48,600 nt of DNA from a virus. Made by a program: the position numbers and the translations under genes. Where the stretch lies: IMG/VR virus record IMGVR_UViG_3300010885_066665, positions 1-48,600 of that record; one strand, written 5' to 3'. Below the pieces are notes generated by a model that was not told the DNA's origin, ran no database searches, and was given only the letters and a program-made list of their open reading frames with translations. Shown here piece by piece: positions 16,023 through 23,536 of this stretch. Numbering within the stretch: position 1 is the stretch's first letter; each line of letters starts with the position of its first letter.

Positions 16023-16925
16023 ATGCTCAAGATCAATAGAAAAATAAGGCTGATCCAAAGCGAACACTTGAGTTTAGGAAACAATAACTGGGGCGCTATT
16101 TCCAAATCTATGAGCTCCTTACATCACGACAAGGGTATAAACTGCTACGAATGGCTAGATAGAGCCTTCAAGGATAAATGTGTAATAGGGCCTTGGGTTG
16201 GATTTTTACACAATCCAATAGCACATCCAGATGAATATCCACAAAAGTATTCAAATAGTACCATTTCAATATCAAAAATAGTTAAAGATAAATATTTTCT
16301 AAAATCACTTGAATCAAGTAAGGGAATATTTGTATTTACAAAGCAAATAAAAGATTATATCATACAACAAACAGGATTCAGTGATGTAGAAAATTTTTTT
16401 CACCCATGTGTTAATTATTCAAATAAATGGTTTGAATTCAAAAAACTCATTCATGTTGGTCAGCAATTTAGAAAATATCATTCTTTCATTAATGTAAAAT
16501 CAAATTTTACAAAAATAATGATTAAGCCAAAGTGGTGTGAAAATGATTTAATAGAAATGAAAAAATATTCACCAAGTTTAGAAATAAAAATATTGGATCA
16601 ATTAAAACTAGATGATTATTTAAAAATTTTATGCGAATCAGTTGTGTTTATAGATCTTTATGATTCAGCCGCTTGCAACACAATTATAGAATGTATAATA
16701 CTTAATGTTCCTATAATTGTCAATAAAATACCTGGTTGCATTGAATATCTTGGCGAAGGGTATCCTGGTTATTATGATGATATAGAAGAGGCTTCAAAAA
16801 AAATAAATGATCATTCATTGATAATTTCTGCCAACAAATATCTAAAAAACATGAACAAAAATAATCTAAAAATACAATCATTTTTAAATTCATTTTGCTC
16901 TTCTGATTTGTACAAAAAAATATGA
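16023..16925 (+). CDS. GT-B-type glycosyltransferase
   Basis: This 300-residue protein has the C-terminal half of a GT4-like enzyme. LDDYLKILCESVVFIDLYDS leads into AACNTIIECIILNVPIIV, then NKIPGCIEYLGEGYPGYYDD, which is the donor-binding 'E-x7-E'-type region with conserved Glu in the IIEC helix. The N-terminal half carries IGPWVGFLHNPIAHPDEYP, which is acceptor-side. It should transfer a sugar from a nucleotide donor. AT-rich codon use places it in the same imported island as 12226-17590. It is linked to the next gene by ATGA and is divergent from 15169-16002. Confidence 0.75.
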   Translation: MLKINRKIRLIQSEHLSLGNNNWGAISKSMSSLHHDKGINCYEWLDRAFKDKCVIGPWVGFLHNPIAHPDEYPQKYSNSTISISKIVKDKYFLKSLESSKGIFVFTKQIKDYIIQQTGFSDVENFFHPCVNYSNKWFEFKKLIHVGQQFRKYHSFINVKSNFTKIMIKPKWCENDLIEMKKYSPSLEIKILDQLKLDDYLKILCESVVFIDLYDSAACNTIIECIILNVPIIVNKIPGCIEYLGEGYPGYYDDIEEASKKINDHSLIISANKYLKNMNKNNLKIQSFLNSFCSSDLYKKI

Positions 16926-17590
16926 AACCTATAATAAGATGGACTGTCGGACCAAAAAAATACTTGTGCGATGATTTGATTTTAAGAAAATCAATTAAAA
17001 ATTTTCAATTGATATATGGTGATAAATTTGAATATTTTTTGTGTTTTAATGGTAGAAATGAATCAGAATTTTTTGACATAAAAAACGTTAATTTTTACCA
17101 ACAATCTCATATAAAAAATATGGATGTTCCCAAGGGAGTTTCTTGGAAATTATATCCACCTAGGTTGAATATAAAAACGCATGAAATTTTTATTGATCAC
17201 GACCTAATAATTATAGACAAAATAGATAAAATCTTAAATTTTGTTGAAAACAAAAATCATTTTATTTACTCTCGGTCTCTCCACAGAAATTATGGTCAAT
17301 TTGATTCTAAAGTGAAGCCAGGCTTTAGGCTAAATAGCGGATTGTTTGGAGTGCCGCCAAATTTTAATTTTGTTGGTATAGAAGAAATTAAATGGGATCA
17401 GTATTTTGACGAGCAAGGCTTTGTGGCTTCTCTTCTATGCCAGCAAAAAAATCTAATAGAAATACCCTTAAGCGAAATAATGATATGTGACGGGGTAGAA
17501 TTAACAAGAAATGTAAAAGGATATCACATGGTTAACAATGGACAACGAGAGAATTCTTGGATTTCGTTCTTAAAAAAGACTGTGCTTTAA
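16922..17590 (+). CDS. Glycosyltransferase-like protein (paralogue of 15169 gene)
   Basis: A 222-residue protein with the same motif order as the opposite-strand 15169 gene: IIRWTVGPKK, YFLCFNGRNE, VSWKLYPPRLNIKTHEIF then IDHDLIII, SGLFGVPPNFNF, and DEQGFVASLL. The IDHDL Asp-His-Asp is the likely metal/nucleotide-sugar site. It is about 55 residues shorter, lacking the C-terminal tail of its paralogue. It overlaps the GT-B gene by ATGA, so a two-step sugar addition is likely. The two paralogues flanking the GT-B gene on opposite strands suggest an old duplication. Confidence 0.65.
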   Translation: MKPIIRWTVGPKKYLCDDLILRKSIKNFQLIYGDKFEYFLCFNGRNESEFFDIKNVNFYQQSHIKNMDVPKGVSWKLYPPRLNIKTHEIFIDHDLIIIDKIDKILNFVENKNHFIYSRSLHRNYGQFDSKVKPGFRLNSGLFGVPPNFNFVGIEEIKWDQYFDEQGFVASLLCQQKNLIEIPLSEIMICDGVELTRNVKGYHMVNNGQRENSWISFLKKTVL

Positions 17591-17603
17591 CTATGATAAT
17601 TTC

Positions 17604-18674
17604 ATGGCAGAAACAAATGTGACGATTCTGGTAGATGATGGATTTATTGAAAAAAAATCGTTTGTATCAAGTGACTCGGCAGAGTCTCATCTTCTAAGCA
17701 TTCTTGTGGAAAAAGATTCTGAAGGCAAGAAAGCTTTGGCCGTATTGGAGAATCCGACTAGGTACGTCGTAGCGCACCAAAATTCTTTGGTTATTTTGCA
17801 AGCCGAAGAATTCTTTTCCGCACTTGGCGATCTTTCAACTGCTTCCAAAACTTCGGGCGAAAGTCTTGTTGTTGAAAAAAAGGATTTCTTGATCCTCAAG
17901 TCGCTTCTAGAGTCCGAAGATTGGCCTCAAGCCGTCTTTGAAGTACAGATTGCCGACGAGAACTCAGAAAAAGACAAGGAAGAAAGAGCTCAAGGAATAT
18001 GCGACATACTCCTTCCGCCAATTAGCGGCAAAAAAATACTTGATTTTGGTTGCGGAGAGGGACATATCGCAAAGCATTTGTCGAATGATGCCACCCTATC
18101 AGTTGGGTATGACATAGAAAAATCCACAAAATCGCAATTTGAATGGGAGCAACTAAAGAACAATCTTCTTTTGACCACGGACTTTGAAAAAGTGAAATTC
18201 GAGGGCCAATATGATGCGATTGTGATTTATGATGTGTTGGATCATGCGAGTCAAGATTCAATGAGCGAAATACTCTTGAAAGCCAAGTCAGTTCTTTCCG
18301 ATGAGGGCAAAATTTATCTTCGCTGTCATCCTTGGTGCTGTAGGCATGGAGGACATGCCTACAGAAAGATCAACAAGGCATTCGTCCACCTTGTTCTTGA
18401 TCAAGATGAATTGAAGAGTCTTGGGGTCGAGATTGAATATGGACATAAGGTCACGACTCCTTTGGCCACATACGGCAAGGCCATAGAAGACGCTGGTCTT
18501 GTAAAGGACTCCGAACATGAGATTGACACTCAGGAGGTGGAGCCTTTCTTCTCTGAGAACCCTCTCGTGAAGGGCAGGATTCTCAAGGCTTTTGGGATCA
18601 AGGAGTGGGGAGAGAACGGAAGGCCCTCATTTCAGATGTCCCAGTGCTTCGTAGACTACGTTCTAAAAAAATGA
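17604..18674 (+). CDS. Class I SAM-dependent methyltransferase with N-terminal extra domain
   Basis: This 356-residue protein has a Rossmann methyltransferase core from about residue 125: KKILDFGCGEGHIAKHLSND (motif I at 145-154), GYDIEKS with the acidic residue that binds ribose, then YDAIVIYDVLDHAS (motif IV), and a post-core segment with IYLRCHPWCCRHGGHAYRK. The Cys/His-rich stretch (CHPWCCRHGGH) is unusual and may bind a metal. Residues 1-110 form a separate unknown domain (VTILVDDGFIEKKSFVSSD). It could methylate a sugar, small molecule or protein. It closes the AT-rich glycan block, but its own composition is closer to the phage average. Its stop lies inside a minus-strand terminator hairpin. 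Confidence 0.82.
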   Translation: MAETNVTILVDDGFIEKKSFVSSDSAESHLLSILVEKDSEGKKALAVLENPTRYVVAHQNSLVILQAEEFFSALGDLSTASKTSGESLVVEKKDFLILKSLLESEDWPQAVFEVQIADENSEKDKEERAQGICDILLPPISGKKILDFGCGEGHIAKHLSNDATLSVGYDIEKSTKSQFEWEQLKNNLLLTTDFEKVKFEGQYDAIVIYDVLDHASQDSMSEILLKAKSVLSDEGKIYLRCHPWCCRHGGHAYRKINKAFVHLVLDQDELKSLGVEIEYGHKVTTPLATYGKAIEDAGLVKDSEHEIDTQEVEPFFSENPLVKGRILKAFGIKEWGENGRPSFQMSQCFVDYVLKK

Positions 18675-18701
18675 GGCCGGACCTTTCGGAATCCGGCCTC
18701 A
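18664..18701 (-). terminator. Rho-independent terminator of the cysteine-rich gene
   Basis: Read leftward, a 10-bp perfect stem (TGAGGCCGGA with TCCGGCCTCA, 18672-18681 and 18692-18701) is followed by a run of T (plus-strand A at 18665-18671). It ends the minus-strand 18733-18948 gene. The plus-strand side has no T-run, so it should work in one direction only, though it contains the stop codon of the plus-strand methyltransferase. Confidence 0.85.
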
Positions 18702-18732
18702 CTGTCTTGGAACCAAATCGCCATAGGCGAAT

Positions 18733-18948
18733 TTAGTAGAGGCGCTGACCGCACACGGTGACCGCTGCGACCCAGGCTCCCGACATTCCCGAACAAAGCA
18801 TGTTGTTCTTGGGGCAGTCGGCCATAAAATACTTCCATCCTCCGCACAACTTGTTGACCCTGCTGTTCGAACGAGCGCAGTGCTGAGTCAAAGTTGTAAG
18901 GACGCCTTTGGTCTCTCCCCGGGCTGCGGGCTTGCGACAGTAAAACAT
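18733..18948 (-). CDS. Small cysteine-rich protein
   Basis: A 71-residue protein starting at ATG 18948, chosen because AAGGAGG lies six bases upstream; a longer reading from 19005 has no such site. It has six Cys residues (MFYCRKPAAR, QHCARS, KLCGGW, ADCPKN, MLCSGM, VTVCGQ) spread evenly, plus Trp and Tyr, as in small disulfide-bonded or metal-binding proteins. No signal peptide is present, so metal binding in the cytoplasm is more likely than disulfides. It is a single-gene unit with its own terminator. Function unknown. Confidence 0.7.
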   Translation of the reverse strand: MFYCRKPAARGETKGVLTTLTQHCARSNSRVNKLCGGWKYFMADCPKNNMLCSGMSGAWVAAVTVCGQRLY

Positions 18949-19038
18949 TTTTTCCTCCTTGTGTAAAGAACATGTCCAATGGTATTTATCACCATCAGAA
19001 TGCATATTGACCCAAGAAAAGAAGTGATTTTTTCCTTT

Positions 19039-19833
19039 TTACAATCTTCTCATGTCTAAAAGGCACCGTCCATGGTTTTCTTCCATAATTTTCTTTGATT
19101 CGGGATGCCGGTTCCAGACATAGTCTATTGTGCATCCGCCTTGGTGCCTCACCCAAGCCTTTGCTGATATTCCTTGGAGCAACCCGTGCTTTTTCATTCT
19201 GTGCGACAACTCCTCGTCCTCGTACCAAGCGTAGGGATAGGGTTTTAGGAACCCTCCTATGCGCTCGAATAAATCTCTGTGGCACATGGCACAGAAAAGG
19301 GGCATTGTTTCGTCGAGAACCGTGTCCTTGCCTCCTATGTCGAGCATCTCGGACTTTGCCGGCTCGCATCCGCAAGGATTATTTGATCTGGCGGATACCA
19401 TCTTCACGGGAGATCCCTCCTGCTTCCAATTCAGAAGTGACTGGCCCATGCTGATCATAAAATTTGAATCTTCCACTAAGCAGTCGGAATGTAGAAAAAG
19501 AACCCATGGTTGGCTCGTGGCTTCAAATCCAAGTTTCAGAGCGGCCGCGAACCCGAGTTGCTCCTCGCTCCTGATGTACTGAACTTGCGGCTTGAACCCT
19601 TCTGGCGTCGCCTTCTTGAACTGTTTCTTTATTTCCTCGCCGAAGTTCTTGTTTTCCGAGGCGTCATCTATTAAGGTTATCTGGTAGGGGTTGCTTTTGA
19701 CAGACAACAGAATGCTCTTAATCAGTTCCGACACCCTTTCGTATTGGGAGTGGAACGGGATCAGTATGTCCACTGCCGATCTGGAAAAAGGTTTGAAGGA
19801 CAGCGGTCGTGATTTCTGTATTTTTTCGCTCAT
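19039..19833 (-). CDS. GT2 family glycosyltransferase
   Basis: This 264-residue protein has the GT-A fold of family 2. It opens with VDILIPFHSQYERVSELIKS, then ITLIDDASENKNFG, LGFAAALKLGFEATSQPWVL, and LFLHSDCLVEDSNF, where the H-S-D replaces the usual D-x-D. Later motifs are AMCHRDLFERIGGF and the acceptor-side WYEDEELSHRM (ED base region). It transfers a sugar from a nucleotide donor to a growing glycan. The start is uncertain: ATG 19833 has AAGGGG directly against it, and a GTG at 19851 would add six residues. It is a lone leftward gene placed between the cysteine-rich gene and a strong terminator. Confidence 0.88.
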   Translation of the reverse strand: MSEKIQKSRPLSFKPFSRSAVDILIPFHSQYERVSELIKSILLSVKSNPYQITLIDDASENKNFGEEIKKQFKKATPEGFKPQVQYIRSEEQLGFAAALKLGFEATSQPWVLFLHSDCLVEDSNFMISMGQSLLNWKQEGSPVKMVSARSNNPCGCEPAKSEMLDIGGKDTVLDETMPLFCAMCHRDLFERIGGFLKPYPYAWYEDEELSHRMKKHGLLQGISAKAWVRHQGGCTIDYVWNRHPESKKIMEENHGRCLLDMRRL

Positions 19834-19860
19834 CCCCTTATTAGAGTCCACAAGAGCTTG

Positions 19861-19900
19861 AAAAACAGCAAGGCCCGTCCTTTTTGCGGGACGGGCCTTG
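19861..19900 (-). terminator. Rho-independent terminator of the lysine-rich HTH gene
   Basis: A 12-bp perfect stem (CAAGGCCCGTCC, 19869-19880, with GGACGGGCCTTG, 19889-19900) and an 8-base loop. Read leftward it is followed by a T-run (plus-strand A at 19861-19865). It ends the 19927-20640 minus-strand gene and insulates it from the GT2 gene. Confidence 0.9.
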
Positions 19901-19926
19901 TGACTTATGAAAGGGAGGACGCCGAA

Positions 19927-20640
19927 TCAGGCTGCGGTCTTCCTCTTGGCCTTCGGGTTCAGCCTCCACCGCTTGCTGGCCTCATCGTGGATGATGACCG
20001 ACACTTCTCCGACATAGCCCGGGTGGGTCTTCCGCTCTCTGAGGGTTCGGAGAGCTTGGTAGACATTCTGTACAATGCCCTCCCGGCCACGCTTGCCGGA
20101 ATACTTGTACCCCGCCCTTTCTGCCTTGGTCACAATCTCGCTCAACTTGAACCCGTCGCGGGAGTTCTTGAGAAGTTCCACGCACAGAGCCGTGAGAGGA
20201 AGATCGGAAGCCCTATGCCGCACGGTCTTGGCCTTCGCCTTTGGAGCCTTGAACTTTTTTGTTTTGACGGATTTTCCGCCAATCTGGTTCTTGATGATTG
20301 ACACGAGAACCGGGCTTACGATGATTCCATGATCCGCCTTCAAGTACGCCAGAACATCTCTCGGCCGAGAGTCCTTTCCATGTTCGGCGAAGTAGTCGCG
20401 GATCAGTTGCGACTTGTTGACGCCGCCCTTCCAGCCCTTTCTGATTTTCGTCTCAGACACCTCTACGGTCTTCGGTGCCGAGGCGGCCGGAACCACAGCG
20501 ACAGCCGAAGTTTCGGCCGGCGGCGAGGACTGCTCCTCGGTTCCTTGAACATCTGTCTTTTCTGCGAAGTTTCTGATAATCTCGTCCATCTTGGAGATGG
20601 CGATTTCTCGAATCTTCAGAAGCGTATCAAGCGTAGCCAT
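19927..20640 (-). CDS. Lysine-rich two-domain protein with KSxxIRDYF motif
   Basis: This 237-residue protein starts at ATG 20640 with AAGGA eight bases upstream. After an acidic and Pro/Ala linker, residues about 82-125 carry NKSQLIRDYFAEHGKDSRPR and DVLAYLKADHGIIVSPVLVS, a small helix-turn-helix-like unit found again in the 33294 gene. A basic linker rich in Lys/Ala follows. A second unit (LTALCVELLKNSRDGFKLSE, VYQALRTLRERK, then IIHDEASKRWRL) looks like a winged helix. Both units are frequent in planctomycete proteins of unknown function as I remember them. The overall design (small DNA-binding units joined by histone-like basic linkers) suggests a DNA-binding or regulatory protein. It is divergent from the csrA region. 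Confidence 0.72.
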   Translation of the reverse strand: MATLDTLLKIREIAISKMDEIIRNFAEKTDVQGTEEQSSPPAETSAVAVVPAASAPKTVEVSETKIRKGWKGGVNKSQLIRDYFAEHGKDSRPRDVLAYLKADHGIIVSPVLVSIIKNQIGGKSVKTKKFKAPKAKAKTVRHRASDLPLTALCVELLKNSRDGFKLSEIVTKAERAGYKYSGKRGREGIVQNVYQALRTLRERKTHPGYVGEVSVIIHDEASKRWRLNPKAKRKTAA

Positions 20641-21011
20641 AACAAAATTCCTTTTTCTCAAGTGCCCAACAAAAGGTCAGAAGCGGAACCGTCTAGCATG
20701 GGCTAATCCAAGCAATTCCGCACTAGTTAAGCACTCCCTTGTTAACCTTGCAATGGACTATACGCGCCAGAATTCAAACGTCAAACCCCCAGATTTCATT
20801 TTTTTCCTTGATTTTTCTGCAAGTCTTTGTGCCGCAAGCACTTACGCATTTTGTGAAAAATGGGAAAATGATCTTGACTCGCTTGAGGAAGACACGGAAA
20901 TGCCGAGATTTTTTCGGATGAACCTCATTGGAGGGGTCATTTTTTTGGAGAAAAATTTCTTCCAAGGTTGCTACTATAGTTCATAGGCAAGGAACTTCAA
21001 AGGAGACTGAA
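20641..21011. other. Intergenic control region between HTH gene and csrA
   Basis: This 371-base stretch separates two divergent genes and holds no convincing gene. The only open frame (ATG 20754 to stop at 20986, plus strand) has no ribosome site, and its product reads like random translation. On the right, ACTATAGT (20972-20979) is a good -10 element and AAGGAG precedes the csrA start. No clear -35 match is visible at the usual distance. Confidence 0.5.
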
Positions 21012-21197
21012 ATGCTAGTTTTGAGCAGAAAAAAGGACGAAACCATCATCATGAGGATTCCGGGACACGACGACATCCGTCTTACCGTGGTGAGAATCGA
21101 CAACATGAACAAGGTTCGGATCGGCGTGGAAGCAGACAAGGACGTGGTCATATTAAGATCTGAACTGGACGCCAAAAAAGAAGTTTCCGTAGAGTGA
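21012..21197 (+). CDS. csrA: CsrA/RsmA RNA-binding translational regulator
   Basis: A 61-residue homologue of carbon storage regulator CsrA. It starts MLVLSRKKDETIIMR, and ends with VRIGVEADKDVVILRSEL, which contains the conserved A-x-D-V-x-x-x-R segment that forms the RNA-binding edge. Length equals bacterial CsrA (about 60 aa). CsrA dimers bind GGA motifs near ribosome sites and block or stabilise messages. In this setting it would reprogramme host translation or time the expression of the replicon's own genes. The ATG has AAAGGAG seven bases upstream. It is the first gene of a rightward regulatory module and is followed by a promoter for the next gene. Confidence 0.93.
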   Translation: MLVLSRKKDETIIMRIPGHDDIRLTVVRIDNMNKVRIGVEADKDVVILRSELDAKKEVSVE

Positions 21198-21198
21198 C

Positions 21199-21226
21199 TT
21201 TACGCCTTGGGCGAATGAGCTAGAAT
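21199..21226 (+). promoter_or_regulatory. Sigma70-like promoter TTTACG-N16-TAGAAT
   Basis: -35 TTTACG at 21199-21204, a 16-base spacer, and -10 TAGAAT at 21221-21226, overlapping nothing coding. The next gene's ribosome site GAGGAG begins eight bases after the -10 box, so the leader is minimal. Spacer length and the C before TA match four other promoters in this window. Confidence 0.6.
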
Positions 21227-21247
21227 TGGTTGCGAGGAGAAAAATCC

Positions 21248-21889
21248 GTGCCACTGCTCTACCCGCCCCATCCCGAGTCCAAGATTTCCTCGCACAAACT
21301 CGAGGAATACGAGCGAACCAGCGAATGGCTTGCGCAGCGGAAGTTCAACGGAACCCACATCCTTCTATACGTATCGAAGGACAGAAAGGTCGGGATTTTT
21401 ACCCGGCACGGCACTCCTCCATCCATTTTTTCGCTTTCCAAGAGCCATATTCAGCAGATACTTTCCTTGAACCTAGAGCCGGGGAAAGATTACTGGCTCA
21501 ATGGAGAGCTTCTCGACCATAAGACCAAGAACAAGTCCTACAAGGGGAAGGTCGTCTTTTTTGACGTTCTCCATGCGGGTTCTTATCTGATCAAAAAACT
21601 CGACCAATCCCAGAGAATTGATCTTCTTTCTGAAATATGTCGACATCCGACTGAACTTGAGGGCGCTCGCGGCATCGCACTGAAGGTGACGGACGACATC
21701 TGGATGGCAGAAACATGGAAAGACAATTTTCAAGAACACTTCCAAGAATTTTTGCATTTGGACGAAATTGAAGGATTAATCCTCCGCAAGGCTCGATCCT
21801 TCATCGACAATTTCGGTCAAAAACAATACAGCGTCCCCTGGATAATTCGTTGCAGGAAGCCCCATTCTGGCGGCAACTACAATTTTTGA
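21248..21889 (+). CDS. Minimal ATP-dependent polynucleotide ligase-like nucleotidyltransferase
   Basis: This 213-residue protein starts at GTG 21248, eight bases after GAGGAG. It has motif I with the nucleotidyl-lysine K32-F-N-G (WLAQRKFNGTHILLY), a GELLD segment (motif III), KVVFFDVL (motif IIIa), IEGLILRKA (motif IV), and a terminal WIIRCRKP that may stand for motif V. It ends there, without the OB-fold and later domains of full ligases, so it is a bare nucleotidyltransferase core. KxNG, not KxDG, is more usual among RNA ligases, so RNA or nick repair is possible. It is one of three ligase-type genes here, and it has its own promoter and lies just before the ParB-like gene. Confidence 0.75.
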   Translation: MPLLYPPHPESKISSHKLEEYERTSEWLAQRKFNGTHILLYVSKDRKVGIFTRHGTPPSIFSLSKSHIQQILSLNLEPGKDYWLNGELLDHKTKNKSYKGKVVFFDVLHAGSYLIKKLDQSQRIDLLSEICRHPTELEGARGIALKVTDDIWMAETWKDNFQEHFQEFLHLDEIEGLILRKARSFIDNFGQKQYSVPWIIRCRKPHSGGNYNF

Positions 21890-21897
21890 ATGGGGGG

Positions 21898-21925
21898 TTG
21901 ACTGATGAGAGGTTCGGACTATACT
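21898..21925 (+). promoter_or_regulatory. Sigma70-like promoter TTGACT-N16-TATACT
   Basis: -35 TTGACT at 21898-21903, 16-base spacer, -10 TATACT at 21920-21925. It lies in the 116-base gap before the ParB-like gene and is the closest of the set to the sigma70 consensus. Transcription should start around 21932, just at the 5' arm of the leader hairpin. Confidence 0.72.
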
Positions 21926-21928
21926 CGT

Positions 21929-21983
21929 CCCCCGTCCCCCTATGGTGGTCACTAGCTACCTTGAGGGGCGGGGGTTCTTTTTC
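21929..21983 (+). promoter_or_regulatory. GC-rich leader hairpin with T-run (attenuator-like)
   Basis: CCCCCG, a bulged T, and CCCC (21929-21939) can pair with GGGG, C and GGGGG (21965-21974), closing a 25-base loop. TTCTTTTTC follows. The structure sits between the promoter and the ribosome site of the ParB-like gene. A hairpin plus T-run looks like a terminator or attenuator, but the predicted start of transcription may fall within the 5' arm, which would weaken the stem. Confidence 0.5.
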
Positions 21984-22005
21984 ATTTTTGAACACGGAGG
22001 TTTCT

Positions 22006-23472
22006 ATGAAGACGATTGCCAAGATATCGGAAATTTTCGGCGATGAAGTCAAGCATCTGCACGGAAACTTGTTTAGGGTCAAGCGGGACAAGATTAAACT
22101 TGCAAAGTCTGGGTTGTCGGTAGAAGATGGGAAACTTGTATATGGCAACCCTAGGTGGTTTGTCAACAAGGACGGCAAGCCTGAGGCCAAAGGCATCGAA
22201 AAGTCCAAGATGGAGGAGTTGAGAAACTCCATCCAGGAGGAAGGACTGGAGAATCCTATCCGTCTCCGCGTCTCTGGCAACCACCTTGAGGTTGTCAACG
22301 GAGAGCGGCGGTTCCGCTGCCTAGAAATTCTTTGTAAGAACGACTCTTTGTGCGTTGATTCGGCCTCGGGCGACTACAAATCCGCTAGCGAAATGTACGA
22401 TTGGGTGGATTGTAGGATTGAGTTCATGGATGATTCCATGGCTCTGCGGGTGGCCCTCAAGCCCAACGAGACTAGCGAGATCATCGGCGACCTCGCGAAT
22501 CTAAGCGTCGTGAAGACCTTGCGGGATGCGGAATACGATGACCAAGAAATTCTCAAGGTCACGGGCAAGTCCATCAGTTGGCTCCGTGAGACCGAGAAGA
22601 TTTGTGGCCTTGACGAGGTGTGCCTTGATCACTTCCGCTCCGAAAAGATCAACCGGAAGGTGGCCCTCCACCTCGCTCTGATTGAAAACGCAGAGGAGCG
22701 CCTGGAACTCTTGGAGAAGATCAAGGAATCCGCCGAGGTCAGGCACCACGAGAAGATCAAGCAGGTTGCGGCCAAGAAGCAGAAGGCCGACGAGGACGCA
22801 GAGGTTCAGCAAGCCTCCGCCGAGATCGCCAAGATTGAAGGAGACGATGAGTCCGCCGACAAGCACTCGAAAAAGTCGAAGAGTGCTAAGAAGAGGGCGG
22901 AAGCAAGTGATGATGAGCACAAAAAACTCACAGCTCAGCCCGCGACCGCCACTTTCAAGGATCTCGAGAAGAATCACGTAGCGAAACCCATCAGTCACAA
23001 AAAAGTTGATTCTGTTTATATCAAAACCATCATGGAGATGGTGGACAGTGAGGGGCGGCTCATGGATCAAGAAGGAAATCAATTTTCCATCGAAGTTCAG
23101 ACTCTTAATGCCATCCTTGCTGTCCTCAACGGCATCCTTGTCGGAAACAAGGATGTTGCGGAAATCTTGATGGAGTTTGCTTCTCCGATGGATTCTGAGG
23201 ATGGGATTATTGTCGCTTCTGACGAGGATGGGGACGAGGACGAGGACGAGGATGGGGACGAGGACGAGGACGAGGATGGGGACGAGGACGAGGACGAGGA
23301 TGGGGACGAGGACGAGGATGGGGACGAGGACGAGGATGGGGACGAGGATGGGGACGAGGATGGGGATGAGGATGAGGATGAGGACGAGGACGAGGACGGG
23401 GGTGTTTCCGACCTTGTCCGTGAATTTGAAACGGAGATCGCCTCATTGGGCAAAGAGGACGAAGTCGAATAG
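22006..23472 (+). CDS. ParB-like protein with long Asp/Glu-repeat tail
   Basis: A 488-residue protein starting at ATG 22006, six bases after GGAGG. Residues about 65-110 are a ParB/Srx-type N-terminal domain (KMEELRNSIQEEGLENPIRL, then VVNGERRFRCLEI with the conserved GERRxR that in ParB binds CTP). A helix-turn-helix segment follows (AEYDDQEILKVTGKSISWLR). The middle is a basic and acidic coiled region, and the last 85 residues are an Asp/Glu/Gly repeat (GDEDED units) ending in a short helix. ParB-type proteins bind specific DNA sites for partition, or act as regulators or nucleases. There is no adjacent ParA. The acidic tail could mimic DNA or recruit basic partners. It ends at a strong terminator. 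Confidence 0.82.
   Translation: MKTIAKISEIFGDEVKHLHGNLFRVKRDKIKLAKSGLSVEDGKLVYGNPRWFVNKDGKPEAKGIEKSKMEELRNSIQEEGLENPIRLRVSGNHLEVVNGERRFRCLEILCKNDSLCVDSASGDYKSASEMYDWVDCRIEFMDDSMALRVALKPNETSEIIGDLANLSVVKTLRDAEYDDQEILKVTGKSISWLRETEKICGLDEVCLDHFRSEKINRKVALHLALIENAEERLELLEKIKESAEVRHHEKIKQVAAKKQKADEDAEVQQASAEIAKIEGDDESADKHSKKSKSAKKRAEASDDEHKKLTAQPATATFKDLEKNHVAKPISHKKVDSVYIKTIMEMVDSEGRLMDQEGNQFSIEVQTLNAILAVLNGILVGNKDVAEILMEFASPMDSEDGIIVASDEDGDEDEDEDGDEDEDEDGDEDEDEDGDEDEDGDEDEDGDEDGDEDGDEDEDEDEDEDGGVSDLVREFETEIASLGKEDEVE
23221..23400 (+). repeat. Low-complexity GACGAGGAT/GACGAGGAC tandem repeat
   Basis: About 180 bases made almost only of GACGAG, GATGGG and GACGAGGAC units in frame within the ParB-like gene, encoding Asp, Glu and Gly. 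Unit order (two long blocks, then shorter ones) suggests growth by slippage or unequal crossing-over. Copy number is likely to vary between isolates. Confidence 0.9.
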
Positions 23473-23490
23473 TTCTTTTTAAAAAGAGAG

Positions 23491-23533
23491 ATGAGCCGTC
23501 AAGGAAAAGGATTGCCTTGACGGCTCATTTTAT
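23491..23533 (+). terminator. Rho-independent terminator after the ParB-like gene
   Basis: A 14-bp perfect stem (ATGAGCCGTCAAGG, 23491-23504, with CCTTGACGGCTCAT, 23515-23528) and 10-base loop, followed by TTTATT. It stands 18 bases after the ParB-like stop and only four bases before the T-run reaches the next gene's ATG. Confidence 0.9.
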
Positions 23534-23536
23534 TAT

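Noticed and set aside
20754-20986. Plus-strand frame in the gap before csrA
   Set aside because: No ribosome site and no protein-like pattern; the area is better read as control DNA.
23097-23453. Ser/Pro-rich frame opposite the Asp/Glu repeat
   Set aside because: Pure shadow of a tandem DNA repeat.
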